DNA of 16,672 nt from an uncultured Clostridia bacterium (GTDB lineage Bacteria; Bacillota; Clostridia; Christensenellales; Maliibacteriaceae). Below the pieces are notes generated by a model, which was not told the origin of the DNA, searched no databases, and worked only from the letters and a program-made list of their open reading frames with translations. A program made the position numbers and the translations under genes. This document shows positions 1 through 7,139 of this stretch, piece after piece (the stretch's first letter is position 1; every line of letters begins with the position of its first letter). The stretch covers positions 1-16,672 of the forward strand of contig CAKTSO010000026.1 in NCBI GenBank assembly GCA_934613185.1. Direction: 5' to 3'.

Positions 1-1264
1 CGGGATCCTGCTTGGTGACGACGTCGTCGCCGTGCAGGCGGAAATAACCGTTCATCCAATGGGCGATGCCCGCAAGGCCGCTATGCGAATCGACGGCGAC
101 GGTGGCGGGGCGATTCAAAATCGCGCCCGTGTCGAAGATGTTGTAGATCTCCTCGTCCTTCAAAAGCCCGTCGGCGTGGATGCCCGCGCGGGTGGAGTTG
201 AAGCTGCGGCCGACAAACGGCGTGCGCGGCGGGATCGGAATGCCGATGACGTTTTCGAAATACTCCGCGATCTCGGTGATGACGGAAAGATCCATGCCGT
301 CGGTCGTGCCGCGGAGACTCGCATACTGCATGAGCATGCCCTCGGTCGGGCAGTTGCCGGTGCGCTCGCCGATGCCGAGCATGGCACAGTTGATGCCGGA
401 GCAGCCGTAGAGCCACGCGGTGGCGGCATTGGCGACGACGAGATAGAAGTCGTTGTGGCCGTGCCATTCGAGGCACTCGGAGGGAACCTGCGCATAGTGG
501 TGCAGACCGTAGATGATGCCGGGGACGCTGCGGGGCAGCGCCGCGCCGGGATAGGGCACGCCGTAGCCGAGCGTGTCGCAGGCGCGGATCTTGATCGGCA
601 CGCCGCTTTCCTGGCTGAGTTTCATCAGCTCCGTCGCGAACGGCACCACGAAGCCGTAGAAGTCCGCGCGGGTCAGGTCTTCAAAGTGGCAGCGCGGACG
701 GATGCCCGCGTCGAGCGCGTCTTTGACGATCCCGAGGTACTGATCCATCGCCTTGGCGCGCGTCAGATTCATCTTTTTGAAGATGTGATAGTCCGAGCAG
801 GACACGAGGATGCCGGTCTCGGCGACCTCCATGCGGCGGACGAGCTCGAAGTCCTTTTTGTTCGCGCGGATCCAGCTCGTGATCTCGGGGAACTCCAGTC
901 CCAGCTCCTGGCAGGCGCGCACGGCCTGCTGATCCTTTTCCGTATAAAGGAAGAACTCGCTCTGGCGGATGACGCCCTTGGGCCCGCCCAGACGGGAGAA
1001 CATCTTATAAAGATCGACGATCTGCTGCACCGTGAACGGCGAGCCGGACTGCTGGCCGTCGCGGAAGGTCGTGTCGGTCACCCAGATGTTGGCCGGCATC
1101 TCCATCGGCACGAGGCGATGGTTGAACGAGACCTTCGGAATGGATTTATAGTCGAACAGCTGCCGATACAGATTCGGCTCGGCAACGTCCTGCAATTTAT
1201 ATCGATAGGCCGACTGTTCCAGAAGATTGCTCTTGTTGGAATACTCGATTTTGGGCTTGATCAT
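1..1264 (-). CDS. HMGL/isopropylmalate-synthase-like protein, candidate Re-citrate synthase (3' end outside window)
   Basis: Translated by hand: 421 residues are visible and the stop lies beyond the left edge. The protein is an HMGL-like TIM barrel of the isopropylmalate/homocitrate synthase superfamily. It shows the DTTFRDGQQS motif (about residues 64-73, with the R-D pair), the metal-binding HGHND motif (268-272), GIGERTGN (297-304) and GIHADG (361-366). A roughly 55-residue N-terminal extension precedes the barrel. These features fit a clostridial subfamily usually labelled 2-isopropylmalate synthase. Known biology: the Re-citrate synthase of Clostridium kluyveri, which makes citrate from oxaloacetate and acetyl-CoA, belongs to this superfamily. 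Assigning Re-citrate synthase activity here is inference; isopropylmalate, homocitrate or citramalate synthase remain possible. The ATG follows AAGGGAGG by about 9 nt. It lies 44 nt downstream of the aminotransferase gene, so the two are probably cotranscribed, which suits an oxaloacetate-to-glutamate role. Confidence 0.8.
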   Translation of the reverse strand, partial: MIKPKIEYSNKSNLLEQSAYRYKLQDVAEPNLYRQLFDYKSIPKVSFNHRLVPMEMPANIWVTDTTFRDGQQSGSPFTVQQIVDLYKMFSRLGGPKGVIRQSEFFLYTEKDQQAVRACQELGLEFPEITSWIRANKKDFELVRRMEVAETGILVSCSDYHIFKKMNLTRAKAMDQYLGIVKDALDAGIRPRCHFEDLTRADFYGFVVPFATELMKLSQESGVPIKIRACDTLGYGVPYPGAALPRSVPGIIYGLHHYAQVPSECLEWHGHNDFYLVVANAATAWLYGCSGINCAMLGIGERTGNCPTEGMLMQYASLRGTTDGMDLSVITEIAEYFENVIGIPIPPRTPFVGRSFNSTRAGIHADGLLKDEEIYNIFDTGAILNRPATVAVDSHSGLAGIAHWMNGYFRLHGDDVVTKQDP

Positions 1265-1308
1265 TTTGCCATTCCTCCCTTAAAAGATCGCAGCGCGTCG
1301 CGCGCAGC

Positions 1309-2499
1309 TCATTTGAGGTCCGCGACGAACGCCGCGATGCGGGACAGTCCCTTTTCAATGTTCGCGCGGCCCGTCGCATAGGAAAGGCGCACGCAGTTGT
1401 CCGCGCCGAAGGCCTTGCCCGGCACGACGGCGACCTTCCGGTCGTCCAGCAGACACTGGCAAAACGACATGGAGTCGGTGATAACCGTGTCGCCGCACTT
1501 TTTGCCGAAACAGCGGGAAATGTCCACCATGATGTAGAACGCGCCCTTGGGGTGCGTGCAGGTCAAAACGCCGGTGTCCTCGATCATGCGGATCATCAGA
1601 TCGCGGCGCGCCTGGAACTCGGCGACCATCGCCTCCAAATCGTCGGTCGGGCCGTTGAGCGCCGCAACGGCGGCGGCCTGCGCGATGGAGTTGGGGTTCG
1701 ACGTGGCGTGGCTCTGATAGTTCGCCATCACGCGCGTGACCTCGCGCGGCGCGGCGGTATAGCCGATGCGCCAGCCGGTCATGGCGTAGGCCTTGGACAG
1801 GCCGTTGACGACGATCGTGCGCTCGCGCATGCCGTCGAGCGAAGCGATCGAGACCTGACGCTCGCCGTCGTAGCACAGCGCCTCGTAGATTTCGTCGCTG
1901 ACAACGATCAGGTCGTGCGCGATTGCGATTTTGGCAAGTTCCGCAAGCTGAGGCTCGGAATACATCGCGCCGCAGGGGTTGGACGGCGTGTTCAGAATCA
2001 GCGCGCGGGTCTTCGGCGTGATCGCGGCCTCGAAATCCGCCGCCGTCATGACGTAGCCGTTCTCGCTCTTCGTCTCGACGAAAACGGGAGCGCCGCCCGC
2101 CATGCGGACCAGCTCGGGATACGTCACCCAGTACGGGGCGGGGATGATGACTTCGTCGCCCTCGTCGAGAATCGCCATGCAGGCGTTGAACAGCGAATGC
2201 TTCGCACCGTTGGAGACGACGATCTCTTCGGGCGCATAATGCAGGCCGTTTTCGCGTTCGAGCTTGCCGCAGATGGCCTTTTTCAGTTTCATCGTGCCGC
2301 TGGCGGGGGTGTAGCGGGTCTCGCCGCGATCCATCGCCGCTTTGGCTTCTTCTATGATCCAGGACGGAGTCGGGAAATCCGGCTCTCCGGCGCCGAAGCT
2401 GACGACGTCCTCGCCCTGTGCTTTCAATTCATTGGCGCGCGCGTTGATTTCCAGCGTAATGGAGCCGCTGACCGCGCCCGCGCGTTTGGAGATATGCAT
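1309..2499 (-). CDS. Class I/II PLP-dependent aminotransferase, aspartate aminotransferase-like
   Basis: 396 residues, full length for the fold-type I aspartate aminotransferase family (AspB/AspC-like, subgroup 1b). Visible landmarks: substrate-side GAGEPDFPTP (37-46), NTPSNPCGA (170-178) with the PLP-contacting Asn, SDEIYEAL (201-208) with the PLP-pyridine Asp, SKAYAMTGWRIGY (235-247) with the Schiff-base Lys236, and carboxylate-binding Arg371 in VRLSYATG. The likely reaction is aspartate + 2-oxoglutarate = oxaloacetate + glutamate in the cytoplasm. Other acceptor amino acids cannot be excluded, because the family is broad and often promiscuous. The start has a strong AGGGAGG site. It is the first gene of the unit with the HMGL-family enzyme, under the promoter at 2533-2561, only about 30 nt upstream of the ATG, leaving no room for a T-box leader. 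Confidence 0.92.
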   Translation of the reverse strand: MHISKRAGAVSGSITLEINARANELKAQGEDVVSFGAGEPDFPTPSWIIEEAKAAMDRGETRYTPASGTMKLKKAICGKLERENGLHYAPEEIVVSNGAKHSLFNACMAILDEGDEVIIPAPYWVTYPELVRMAGGAPVFVETKSENGYVMTAADFEAAITPKTRALILNTPSNPCGAMYSEPQLAELAKIAIAHDLIVVSDEIYEALCYDGERQVSIASLDGMRERTIVVNGLSKAYAMTGWRIGYTAAPREVTRVMANYQSHATSNPNSIAQAAAVAALNGPTDDLEAMVAEFQARRDLMIRMIEDTGVLTCTHPKGAFYIMVDISRCFGKKCGDTVITDSMSFCQCLLDDRKVAVVPGKAFGADNCVRLSYATGRANIEKGLSRIAAFVADLK

Positions 2500-2532
2500 T
2501 CTTATAACCTCCCTTTTTCGGTGTGCCTTTGT

Positions 2533-2561
2533 ATTGTACGAAATCCCGCACCGTTTTGCAA
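2533..2561 (-). promoter_or_regulatory. Sigma-A-type promoter for the aminotransferase unit
   Basis: On the minus strand TTGCAA (2556-2561) and TACAAT (2533-2538) are separated by exactly 17 bp, just upstream of the ribosome binding site of the aminotransferase gene. The predicted transcript has a leader of about 27 nt. Confidence 0.75.
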
Positions 2562-2744
2562 CCCCATTTTTGCAATTTCCACCGCTTTATCCTGCATTTA
2601 CATGTTTTTAACGCCCGAAAACCGGCTTGATTTTGACAGTCCCCCGTTTCTTTCATGCATAATCAGTCATTTCGTTTGCATTCATCGTGCCGCGCGTTCT
2701 GCATAATTCATTTGTCCGTCTTCATTTTATGCAAGGCTTTGCCC

Positions 2745-2774
2745 TTGACCCGGCGCCGCGCGCCGTGATACGAT
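2745..2774 (+). promoter_or_regulatory. Promoter of the HAD hydrolase gene
   Basis: TTGACC (2745-2750) and TACGAT (2769-2774) are separated by 18 bp. Transcription would start near 2781, just before the stem-loop at 2783-2809. Confidence 0.65.
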
Positions 2775-2782
2775 ATTTCCCG

Positions 2783-2809
2783 GCCGCCGTGCGAAAACGC
2801 ACGGGCGGC
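2783..2809 (+). promoter_or_regulatory. GC-rich stem-loop at the predicted 5' end of the HAD mRNA
   Basis: GCCGCCGTGCG (2783-2793), an AAAA loop (2794-2797) and CGCACGGGCGGC (2798-2809) form an 11-bp stem with one bulged G. It lies between the predicted start of transcription and the ribosome binding site (GAAGGAG, 2811-2817), so it would sit almost at the 5' terminus of the transcript. It has no U-tract, so it is not an intrinsic terminator. A 5' stabilising hairpin or a translational control element is the likeliest role, by inference. Confidence 0.6.
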
Positions 2810-2828
2810 GGAAGGAGTTTCTTTTGTT

Positions 2829-3542
2829 ATGAGCAAACCGTATCGCGCGATCTTCTTTGATCTGGACGGCACGCTTTTGCCGATGGATCAGGACGCGTTC
2901 GTCAAACGCTATTTCGGGCTTCTGTCCCAATATTTCGCCGTCGAGGGGTTCGACCCCAAGGCCGTCTTCGCCGCCGTGCTCGACGGAACGCGCGCCATGA
3001 TCCGAAACGACGGCTCGAGGACGAACGAAGACCTCTTCTGGGACGTCTTCTGCAAGAACGCGAATTTAAAAAAAGACGACGTTTATCACAGGTTTAACGC
3101 CTTCTACGACACGCAGTTCGATTCCTCGCGCGACGCCACGGGTGAAAATCCCGAGGCGCGCGACGCCGTCGCCGCCGCGCACAGCGCCGCCGACCTCGTC
3201 GTGCTGTCGACAAATCCGCTCTTCCCGCCCGCCGCGATCCGCGCGCGGCTTTCGTGGATCGGCCTTGCGCCTTCCGATTTCGACTTTATCACGACGTACG
3301 ACAATTCCTCTTCCTGCAAGCCGAACCCGCTTTATTTTTCACAGCTTTTGTCGCGCTTCGATCTTGCGCCGCAGGACGTGCTTCTCGTCGGCAACGACGT
3401 GCAGGAAGACGCCTGCGCCGCCAAGGCCGCCGGGATCCGAACGTATCTTGTCACCGACTGCCTTTTGACGCACGATCTTCCATACGACGAATTTTCGCAC
3501 GGCAGCTTTTCCGACATGGTGCGGACGCTGAAAAGCCTTTGA
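2829..3542 (+). CDS. HAD-superfamily hydrolase (phosphatase-like)
   Basis: 237 residues, the only plus-strand gene. All four HAD motifs are visible: motif I DLDGT (11-15; nucleophile Asp11, acid/base Asp13), motif II LSTN (126-129), motif III Lys164 in CKPNP, and motif IV GNDVQEDA (188-195; Asp190 and Asp194 for magnesium). A helical cap lies between motifs I and II (about residues 18-100), as in the C1-capped phosphoglycolate phosphatase/YjjG-like group. A small phosphorylated metabolite is the probable substrate, but it cannot be named from sequence. The ATG follows GAAGGAG by 11 nt. The gene stands alone, with its own promoter and a bidirectional terminator shared with convergent pepT. Confidence 0.9.
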   Translation: MSKPYRAIFFDLDGTLLPMDQDAFVKRYFGLLSQYFAVEGFDPKAVFAAVLDGTRAMIRNDGSRTNEDLFWDVFCKNANLKKDDVYHRFNAFYDTQFDSSRDATGENPEARDAVAAAHSAADLVVLSTNPLFPPAAIRARLSWIGLAPSDFDFITTYDNSSSCKPNPLYFSQLLSRFDLAPQDVLLVGNDVQEDACAAKAAGIRTYLVTDCLLTHDLPYDEFSHGSFSDMVRTLKSL

Positions 3543-3652
3543 TTCCCGGCCAGCGGAAAAGCGCCGCGAGCCTTTCAGTCAAACGAATCGGCGCGCCGCA
3601 TCTTCGGTCCCGCCCGTCCGCTTTTTATGACAAATCCGCCATACAGCACCGC

Positions 3653-3690
3653 AAAAAAAACACCGCCGACGTTTTGTCGGCGGTGTTTTT
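3653..3690. terminator. Bidirectional intrinsic terminator between the HAD gene and pepT
   Basis: An 11-bp stem, ACACCGCCGAC (3660-3670) with GTCGGCGGTGT (3676-3686), has a 5-nt loop. It is flanked by seven further A residues on the left and four T residues on the right, so it gives a U-tract in both directions. It lies between the convergent stops at 3542 and 3701. Confidence 0.9.
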
Positions 3691-3700
3691 CAAATTTCCG

Positions 3701-4915
3701 TCATTCTTCGTCGCAGACGAGTGCTGTCAGCACGCGCACCATCGTCTCCATCGACTCCGCGGGGATATACTCGAACCGTCCGTGGAAGTGATAGCCGCCC
3801 GTCGAAAGGTTCGGGCAGGGCAGCCCGCGGAACGACAGCATCGCGCCGTCCGTGCCGCCGCGGATGGGCTGAACGATGGGCTCGACGCCGCATGCGCGCA
3901 TCGCCCGCGCCGCGCGGTCGACGACGTCCATATGATCGCGCATGACCTCGATCATATTGAAATAGCTGTCCTTGACCGTCGCCGTAACGGCGGCCTTGGG
4001 ATATTTCTCCCGCAAAAGCGCCGCCGCGCTTTGGAAGAACGCCTTTTTCTGTTCGAATTTTTCCCTGCCGTGATCGCGAATAATATAGGAAAGCGTCGCG
4101 TGTTCGCAGTCCCCCGTCATGTCGCAAAGATGGAAAAATCCCTCGCGGTCCATCGTCGTCTCCGGGCGCGCGTCCTGCGGCAGAAGCGAAACAAACTCAT
4201 GTGCAACGAGACAGGCGTTGACCATCTTGCCGCGCGCCGTGCCGGGGTGCGTGCTGACGCCCGCAATTTCGAGCGTCGCGGAAGCGGCGTTGAAGTTCTC
4301 ATACTCCAATTCGCCGAGCGCGCCGCCGTCGACCGTGTAGGCGAAGTCCGCGCCGAAGCGTTCGAGATCGAAATGCGCCGTTCCCTGCCCGATCTCCTCG
4401 TCGGGCGTGAATGCGATGCGGATCGGGCCGTGCGCAAGCGTTTTGTTCTGCATCAGCGTCTCGCAAAGCGCCATGATCTCGGCGATCCCCGCCTTGTCGT
4501 CCGCCCCCAGGAGCGTCGTGCCGTCGGTGATGATGAGATGCTTTCCGATCTGGTCGTTCAAATCGGGGAAGTCGGAAACGCGCATGACGATGTTCTTTTC
4601 CGCCGAGCGGACGACGTCGCCGCCTTTGTATTCGATCGTGCGGAAGCGAATGTCGCGCCCGCTCGCCGCCTCGCTGGTGTCCATATGCGCGAGCAGCCCG
4701 ATCGCGGGACGCTCTTCGCAGCCCGCCGACGCGGGAATTTCGCCGTAGACGTAACCGAACTCGTCCATCTGCGCGTGAACACCCATTTCAAGCAAATCTC
4801 CCACGAGGATCATGCCGAGCATGAGCTGCCCCGAGGTGCTCGGCTGTTCGCCCGACGCGCTGTCGGACTGCGTGTCCACGGCGATATAGCGTTCGAAATA
4901 CTCTTTGACCGTCAT
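3701..4915 (-). CDS. pepT: Peptidase T (tripeptide aminopeptidase, M20B)
   Basis: 404 residues from the chosen ATG, against about 408 for E. coli PepT. Cytoplasmic zinc enzyme that removes the N-terminal residue of tripeptides. Visible landmarks: VDTQSDS (13-19) as in PepT N-termini, metal ligand motif AHMDTS (76-81, His77 and catalytic Asp79), LLGADDKAG (135-143, bridging Asp139), PDEEIG (171-176, catalytic Glu173 and ligand Glu174), VDGG (195-198, ligand Asp196), RGGTDGA and the C-terminal GYHFHGRFE with the last His ligand. A longer frame opens with TTG at 4936, but AAGGAG lies inside that extension, 9 nt before the ATG at 4915, so the shorter form is preferred. It lies 80 nt downstream of the AKR gene, behind a hairpin. 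I see no promoter of its own, so expression by readthrough is likely. Confidence 0.95.
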   Translation of the reverse strand: MTVKEYFERYIAVDTQSDSASGEQPSTSGQLMLGMILVGDLLEMGVHAQMDEFGYVYGEIPASAGCEERPAIGLLAHMDTSEAASGRDIRFRTIEYKGGDVVRSAEKNIVMRVSDFPDLNDQIGKHLIITDGTTLLGADDKAGIAEIMALCETLMQNKTLAHGPIRIAFTPDEEIGQGTAHFDLERFGADFAYTVDGGALGELEYENFNAASATLEIAGVSTHPGTARGKMVNACLVAHEFVSLLPQDARPETTMDREGFFHLCDMTGDCEHATLSYIIRDHGREKFEQKKAFFQSAAALLREKYPKAAVTATVKDSYFNMIEVMRDHMDVVDRAARAMRACGVEPIVQPIRGGTDGAMLSFRGLPCPNLSTGGYHFHGRFEYIPAESMETMVRVLTALVCDEE

Positions 4916-4949
4916 ATTCGCATTCTCCTTTTTCAAATGCCGTCAGAAA

Positions 4950-4983
4950 ACGGCTCTTTTTCGTTTGCCGCGAAAAGAGCCGT
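4950..4983 (-). terminator. Hairpin between the AKR pair and pepT: weak terminator or attenuator
   Basis: A 13-bp stem with one bulge (4950-4963 with 4971-4983, 7-nt loop) starts 13 nt after the AKR stop and ends about 20 nt before the pepT ribosome binding site. On the minus strand only three or four U residues follow. It could partly terminate the AKR transcript or protect its 3' end, and so set the level of pepT expression. Confidence 0.6.
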
Positions 4984-4995
4984 CGGGTTATCTTT

Positions 4996-5982
4996 TTAGA
5001 AATTCAGCGCTGCCAGAACTTCCGCGCTGACTTCAGCGAGCATCTTCTCGTCCTCTTCGGGCATGACGAAGTCGCCCGCCATCGCGTTCATGCGCGCCTG
5101 TTCCTCCGTGCGCGCGCCCACAAGCGCAAGTGTCACGCCGCGCTGCGCCAGCACCCAGCCGACGGCAACGTCGACGACGCGGCAGTTGTTGCGCGCGGCC
5201 ACGTCGCGCATGGCCTCGAGCAGGCGGCTCGTGTGCGGCCACGCCTCTTCGGAGTAATACGGATAAAATCTGTTTCGCGGATCGACCATACCGGCCTTCG
5301 TCTCAAAATGCGGACGCTCGGTGTATTTTCCGGTCAGCACGCCGCCGCCGAGAGAACCGTAGGACAGCACGCCGATGCCGTTGTCCGCGCAAAAGGGCAG
5401 AAGTTCTTTTTCCGCCGCGCGGTTCAAGAGGCTGAAGCCGGGCTGAAGGCTCGCGATGGGGCAATACTCCATGGCGATGCGAATCTGTTCGACGGTGAAA
5501 TTCGACACGCCGACGTAGCGCACGAGTCCTTCTTCCCGCATTTTGTTGAGCTCCCGGAACGCGTCCTCGATCGGATGCGTCGGATCGGGATCCGGCCAAT
5601 GCACCTGATACAGATCGATCGTGTCGACCTTCAGTCGGCGCATGGACTTTTCAAGCTGGCGGCGCAGCGCCGCGGGACGCCAGTCTCTCACGACGTCGGG
5701 GTTGGGCGCGATGCGGTCGGACGCACATTTGGTCGCAACGATGACTTTGTCGCGGATGCCGTCGATCGCCTCGCCGACGAGTTCTTCGGCGTGACCCGAG
5801 CCGTACGTCAGCGCGGTGTCGATAAAATTGATGCCCGCATCGACCGCGGCGCGAATGGCGGCGATGCTTTGGTCGTCGTCGGATATGCGGGAGGATTCCC
5901 ATCCCTGCCCCGACAGACCCCATGTGCCGATGCCGACGACGGAGCATTCCAGATCGCTGTTTCCGAGTTTGCGATAACGCAT
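4996..5982 (-). CDS. Aldo/keto reductase, paralogue 1
   Basis: 328 residues, full length for an NADP-dependent aldo/keto reductase of the AKR11-like group (IolS/YhdN and D-threo-aldose dehydrogenase relatives). The catalytic tetrad is intact: Asp55 (FIDTA), Tyr60 (TYGSGHAEE), Lys85 (ATKC) and His128 (QVHWPDPD). SNF (160-162) and the C-terminal GARTEEQARMN segment are the usual cofactor-binding region. It probably reduces or oxidises a small aldehyde or aldose; the substrate is unknown. Its ATG follows AAGGAG, and the gene lies 13 bp after paralogue 2 on the same strand, so the two are translated from one message. Identity to paralogue 2 is very high around the active site, 32 of 36 residues from V127 to F162. 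Confidence 0.93.
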   Translation of the reverse strand: MRYRKLGNSDLECSVVGIGTWGLSGQGWESSRISDDDQSIAAIRAAVDAGINFIDTALTYGSGHAEELVGEAIDGIRDKVIVATKCASDRIAPNPDVVRDWRPAALRRQLEKSMRRLKVDTIDLYQVHWPDPDPTHPIEDAFRELNKMREEGLVRYVGVSNFTVEQIRIAMEYCPIASLQPGFSLLNRAAEKELLPFCADNGIGVLSYGSLGGGVLTGKYTERPHFETKAGMVDPRNRFYPYYSEEAWPHTSRLLEAMRDVAARNNCRVVDVAVGWVLAQRGVTLALVGARTEEQARMNAMAGDFVMPEEDEKMLAEVSAEVLAALNF

Positions 5983-5995
5983 AAGCTTCTCCTTA

Positions 5996-6982
5996 TTATT
6001 CGGCGAAAATCTCGTCGCACTTTGCCGTCAGATAGGCGTTGTCCTCGTCGGAGAGGACGAAGTCGCCCGCCGCGGCGTTCTGCCGCGCCTGCTCGGGCGT
6101 ACGCGCGCCGACGAGCGTCGCGGTCATGCCGGGCTGCTTCAAAGACCAGCCGATGGCGATGGTCACGCAGGAAACGTTGTTCTTCGCGGCAAGTTCGCGC
6201 ATGACTTTGAGAAGCGCATCCGTCTTGGGCCACGCCTCCTCGGAATAATACGGATAAAACTGCGTGCGCACATCGCGGTGGAACATGTCGCGGCCGTCCG
6301 CGTCGCCGAAGGTCGGGCGCTCGGTGTACTTGCCGCTCAGCGCGCCGCCCGCGATGGAGCCGTAGGACAGCATGCCGACGTTGTTCGCCGCGCAATAGGG
6401 CATGATCTGTTTTTCAATGCCGCGGTTCAGAAGCGAATACGGCGGCTGAAGGCTGACGATCGGGCAGTATTCTTTGGCCTCGTCGATCAGTTTGCCGTCG
6501 AAGTTCGACACGCCGACGTAGCGGAACATGCCTTCTTCGCGCATTTTGTTCAGTTCGCGGAACGCATCCTCCAGCGGGTGGGAGGGATCGGGATCGGGCC
6601 AATGCACCTGCATGAGGTCGATCGTATCCACCCCGAGGCGCTTCAAAGAGCCTTCGATCTGCGCGCGCAGAACCTCGGGGCGCCAGTCTTTGTGATAAGC
6701 GTGATCGGCATCCTGATAGGAGACGCACTTCGTGGCGACGATGACTTTTTCGCGCCGCCCCGCGATCGCGCGGCCGACGACCTCTTCCGCATGGCCGAAG
6801 CCGTAGGGCTGCGCCGTATCGATCAGATTGATGCCCGCGTCGATGCCCGCACGAAGGGTTTCGACGGAAAGGTCGTCGTCGACCGCTCCGCTGCCCGCCC
6901 AGCTGTCGCCGCCCATGCCCCAGGTGCCGAGGCCGACGACGGAACACATAAGATCGCTTTGTCCGAGTTTCCGATAGATCAT
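5996..6982 (-). CDS. Aldo/keto reductase, paralogue 2
   Basis: 328 residues from the chosen ATG, the same length as its downstream paralogue. Tetrad residues Asp55, Tyr60 (QPYGFGHAEE), Lys85 and His127 (QVHWPDPD) are present. The C-terminal GARTPEQARQN segment matches the cofactor site of the family. It differs from paralogue 1 in the loop after Lys85 (VSYQDADHAYHKDWRP versus ASDRIAPNPDVVRDWRP) and in the 220-240 loop, both near the substrate pocket, so the two may act on different substrates. A frame open to 7006 would add eight residues, but AAAAGGAG lies in that stretch just before the ATG at 6982. It is first in the unit AKR2-AKR1-(pepT), with an extended -10 promoter at 7051-7059. Confidence 0.93.
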   Translation of the reverse strand: MIYRKLGQSDLMCSVVGLGTWGMGGDSWAGSGAVDDDLSVETLRAGIDAGINLIDTAQPYGFGHAEEVVGRAIAGRREKVIVATKCVSYQDADHAYHKDWRPEVLRAQIEGSLKRLGVDTIDLMQVHWPDPDPSHPLEDAFRELNKMREEGMFRYVGVSNFDGKLIDEAKEYCPIVSLQPPYSLLNRGIEKQIMPYCAANNVGMLSYGSIAGGALSGKYTERPTFGDADGRDMFHRDVRTQFYPYYSEEAWPKTDALLKVMRELAAKNNVSCVTIAIGWSLKQPGMTATLVGARTPEQARQNAAAGDFVLSDEDNAYLTAKCDEIFAE

Positions 6983-7050
6983 GACAGTTCTCCTTTTACG
7001 TATCAAATTATTTTCAGCGCAGACCTCCCGCGCGTGAACTCGCTTTTTTC

Positions 7051-7059
7051 AGTATAGCA
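7051..7059 (-). promoter_or_regulatory. Extended -10 promoter for the AKR pair
   Basis: On the minus strand TGCTATACT gives a TG extension and a near-consensus -10. No recognisable -35 lies 17-18 bp upstream; that space is filled by one arm of the inverted repeat at 7058-7095. Confidence 0.5.
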
Positions 7060-7095
7060 CAGCCGCGTTCCGATTGGGTACGAAACGCGGCTGTG
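7058..7095. terminator. Long inverted repeat between the TSCPD gene and the AKR promoter
   Basis: CACAGCCGCGTT (7058-7069) pairs perfectly with AACGCGGCTGTG (7084-7095), and with one mismatch the stem reaches 15 bp around an 8-nt loop. It lies 45 nt beyond the TSCPD stop, so it may end the membrane-protein operon. However, no U-tract follows on the minus strand, and one arm overlaps the extended -10 element, so it could instead be an operator for the AKR promoter. Confidence 0.5.
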
Positions 7096-7139
7096 TTTCC
7101 AAAATATTTACATTTTACTGCATGGCCGTCTCTTCGGCG

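Larger units (their letters stand above)
2500..2828. other. Divergent intergenic region, AT-richer, with repeated TGCAT/TGCAA words
   Basis: This 329-bp gap separates the minus-strand aminotransferase unit from the plus-strand HAD gene and contains both of their promoters. I see no small gene in it. Between about 2556 and 2733 the words TGCAT or TGCAA recur at least six times, several followed by AATCA, AATTCA or TTCAT. There is also a second possible plus-strand promoter: a perfect TTGACA (2633-2638) with CATAAT (2658-2663) at a poor 19-bp spacing. Confidence 0.5.

Noticed and set aside
32..1381. Plus-strand open frame (449 codons) opposite the HMGL-family gene
   Set aside because: The minus-strand frame has full family motifs and a good ribosome site; this one has neither.
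2500..2532. T-box or other riboswitch before the aminotransferase
   Set aside because: The leader predicted from the promoter is only about 27 nt, too short for a riboswitch.
4913..4936. TTG start giving a longer pepT product
   Set aside because: The extension contains the AAGGAG that serves the ATG at 4915, and PepT family proteins begin at that point.
3254..4999. Long plus-strand open frame (581 codons) across the HAD gene end and antisense to pepT
   Set aside because: It overlaps the HAD gene in another frame, runs through a strong terminator and covers pepT in antisense. It is a GC-rich shadow.
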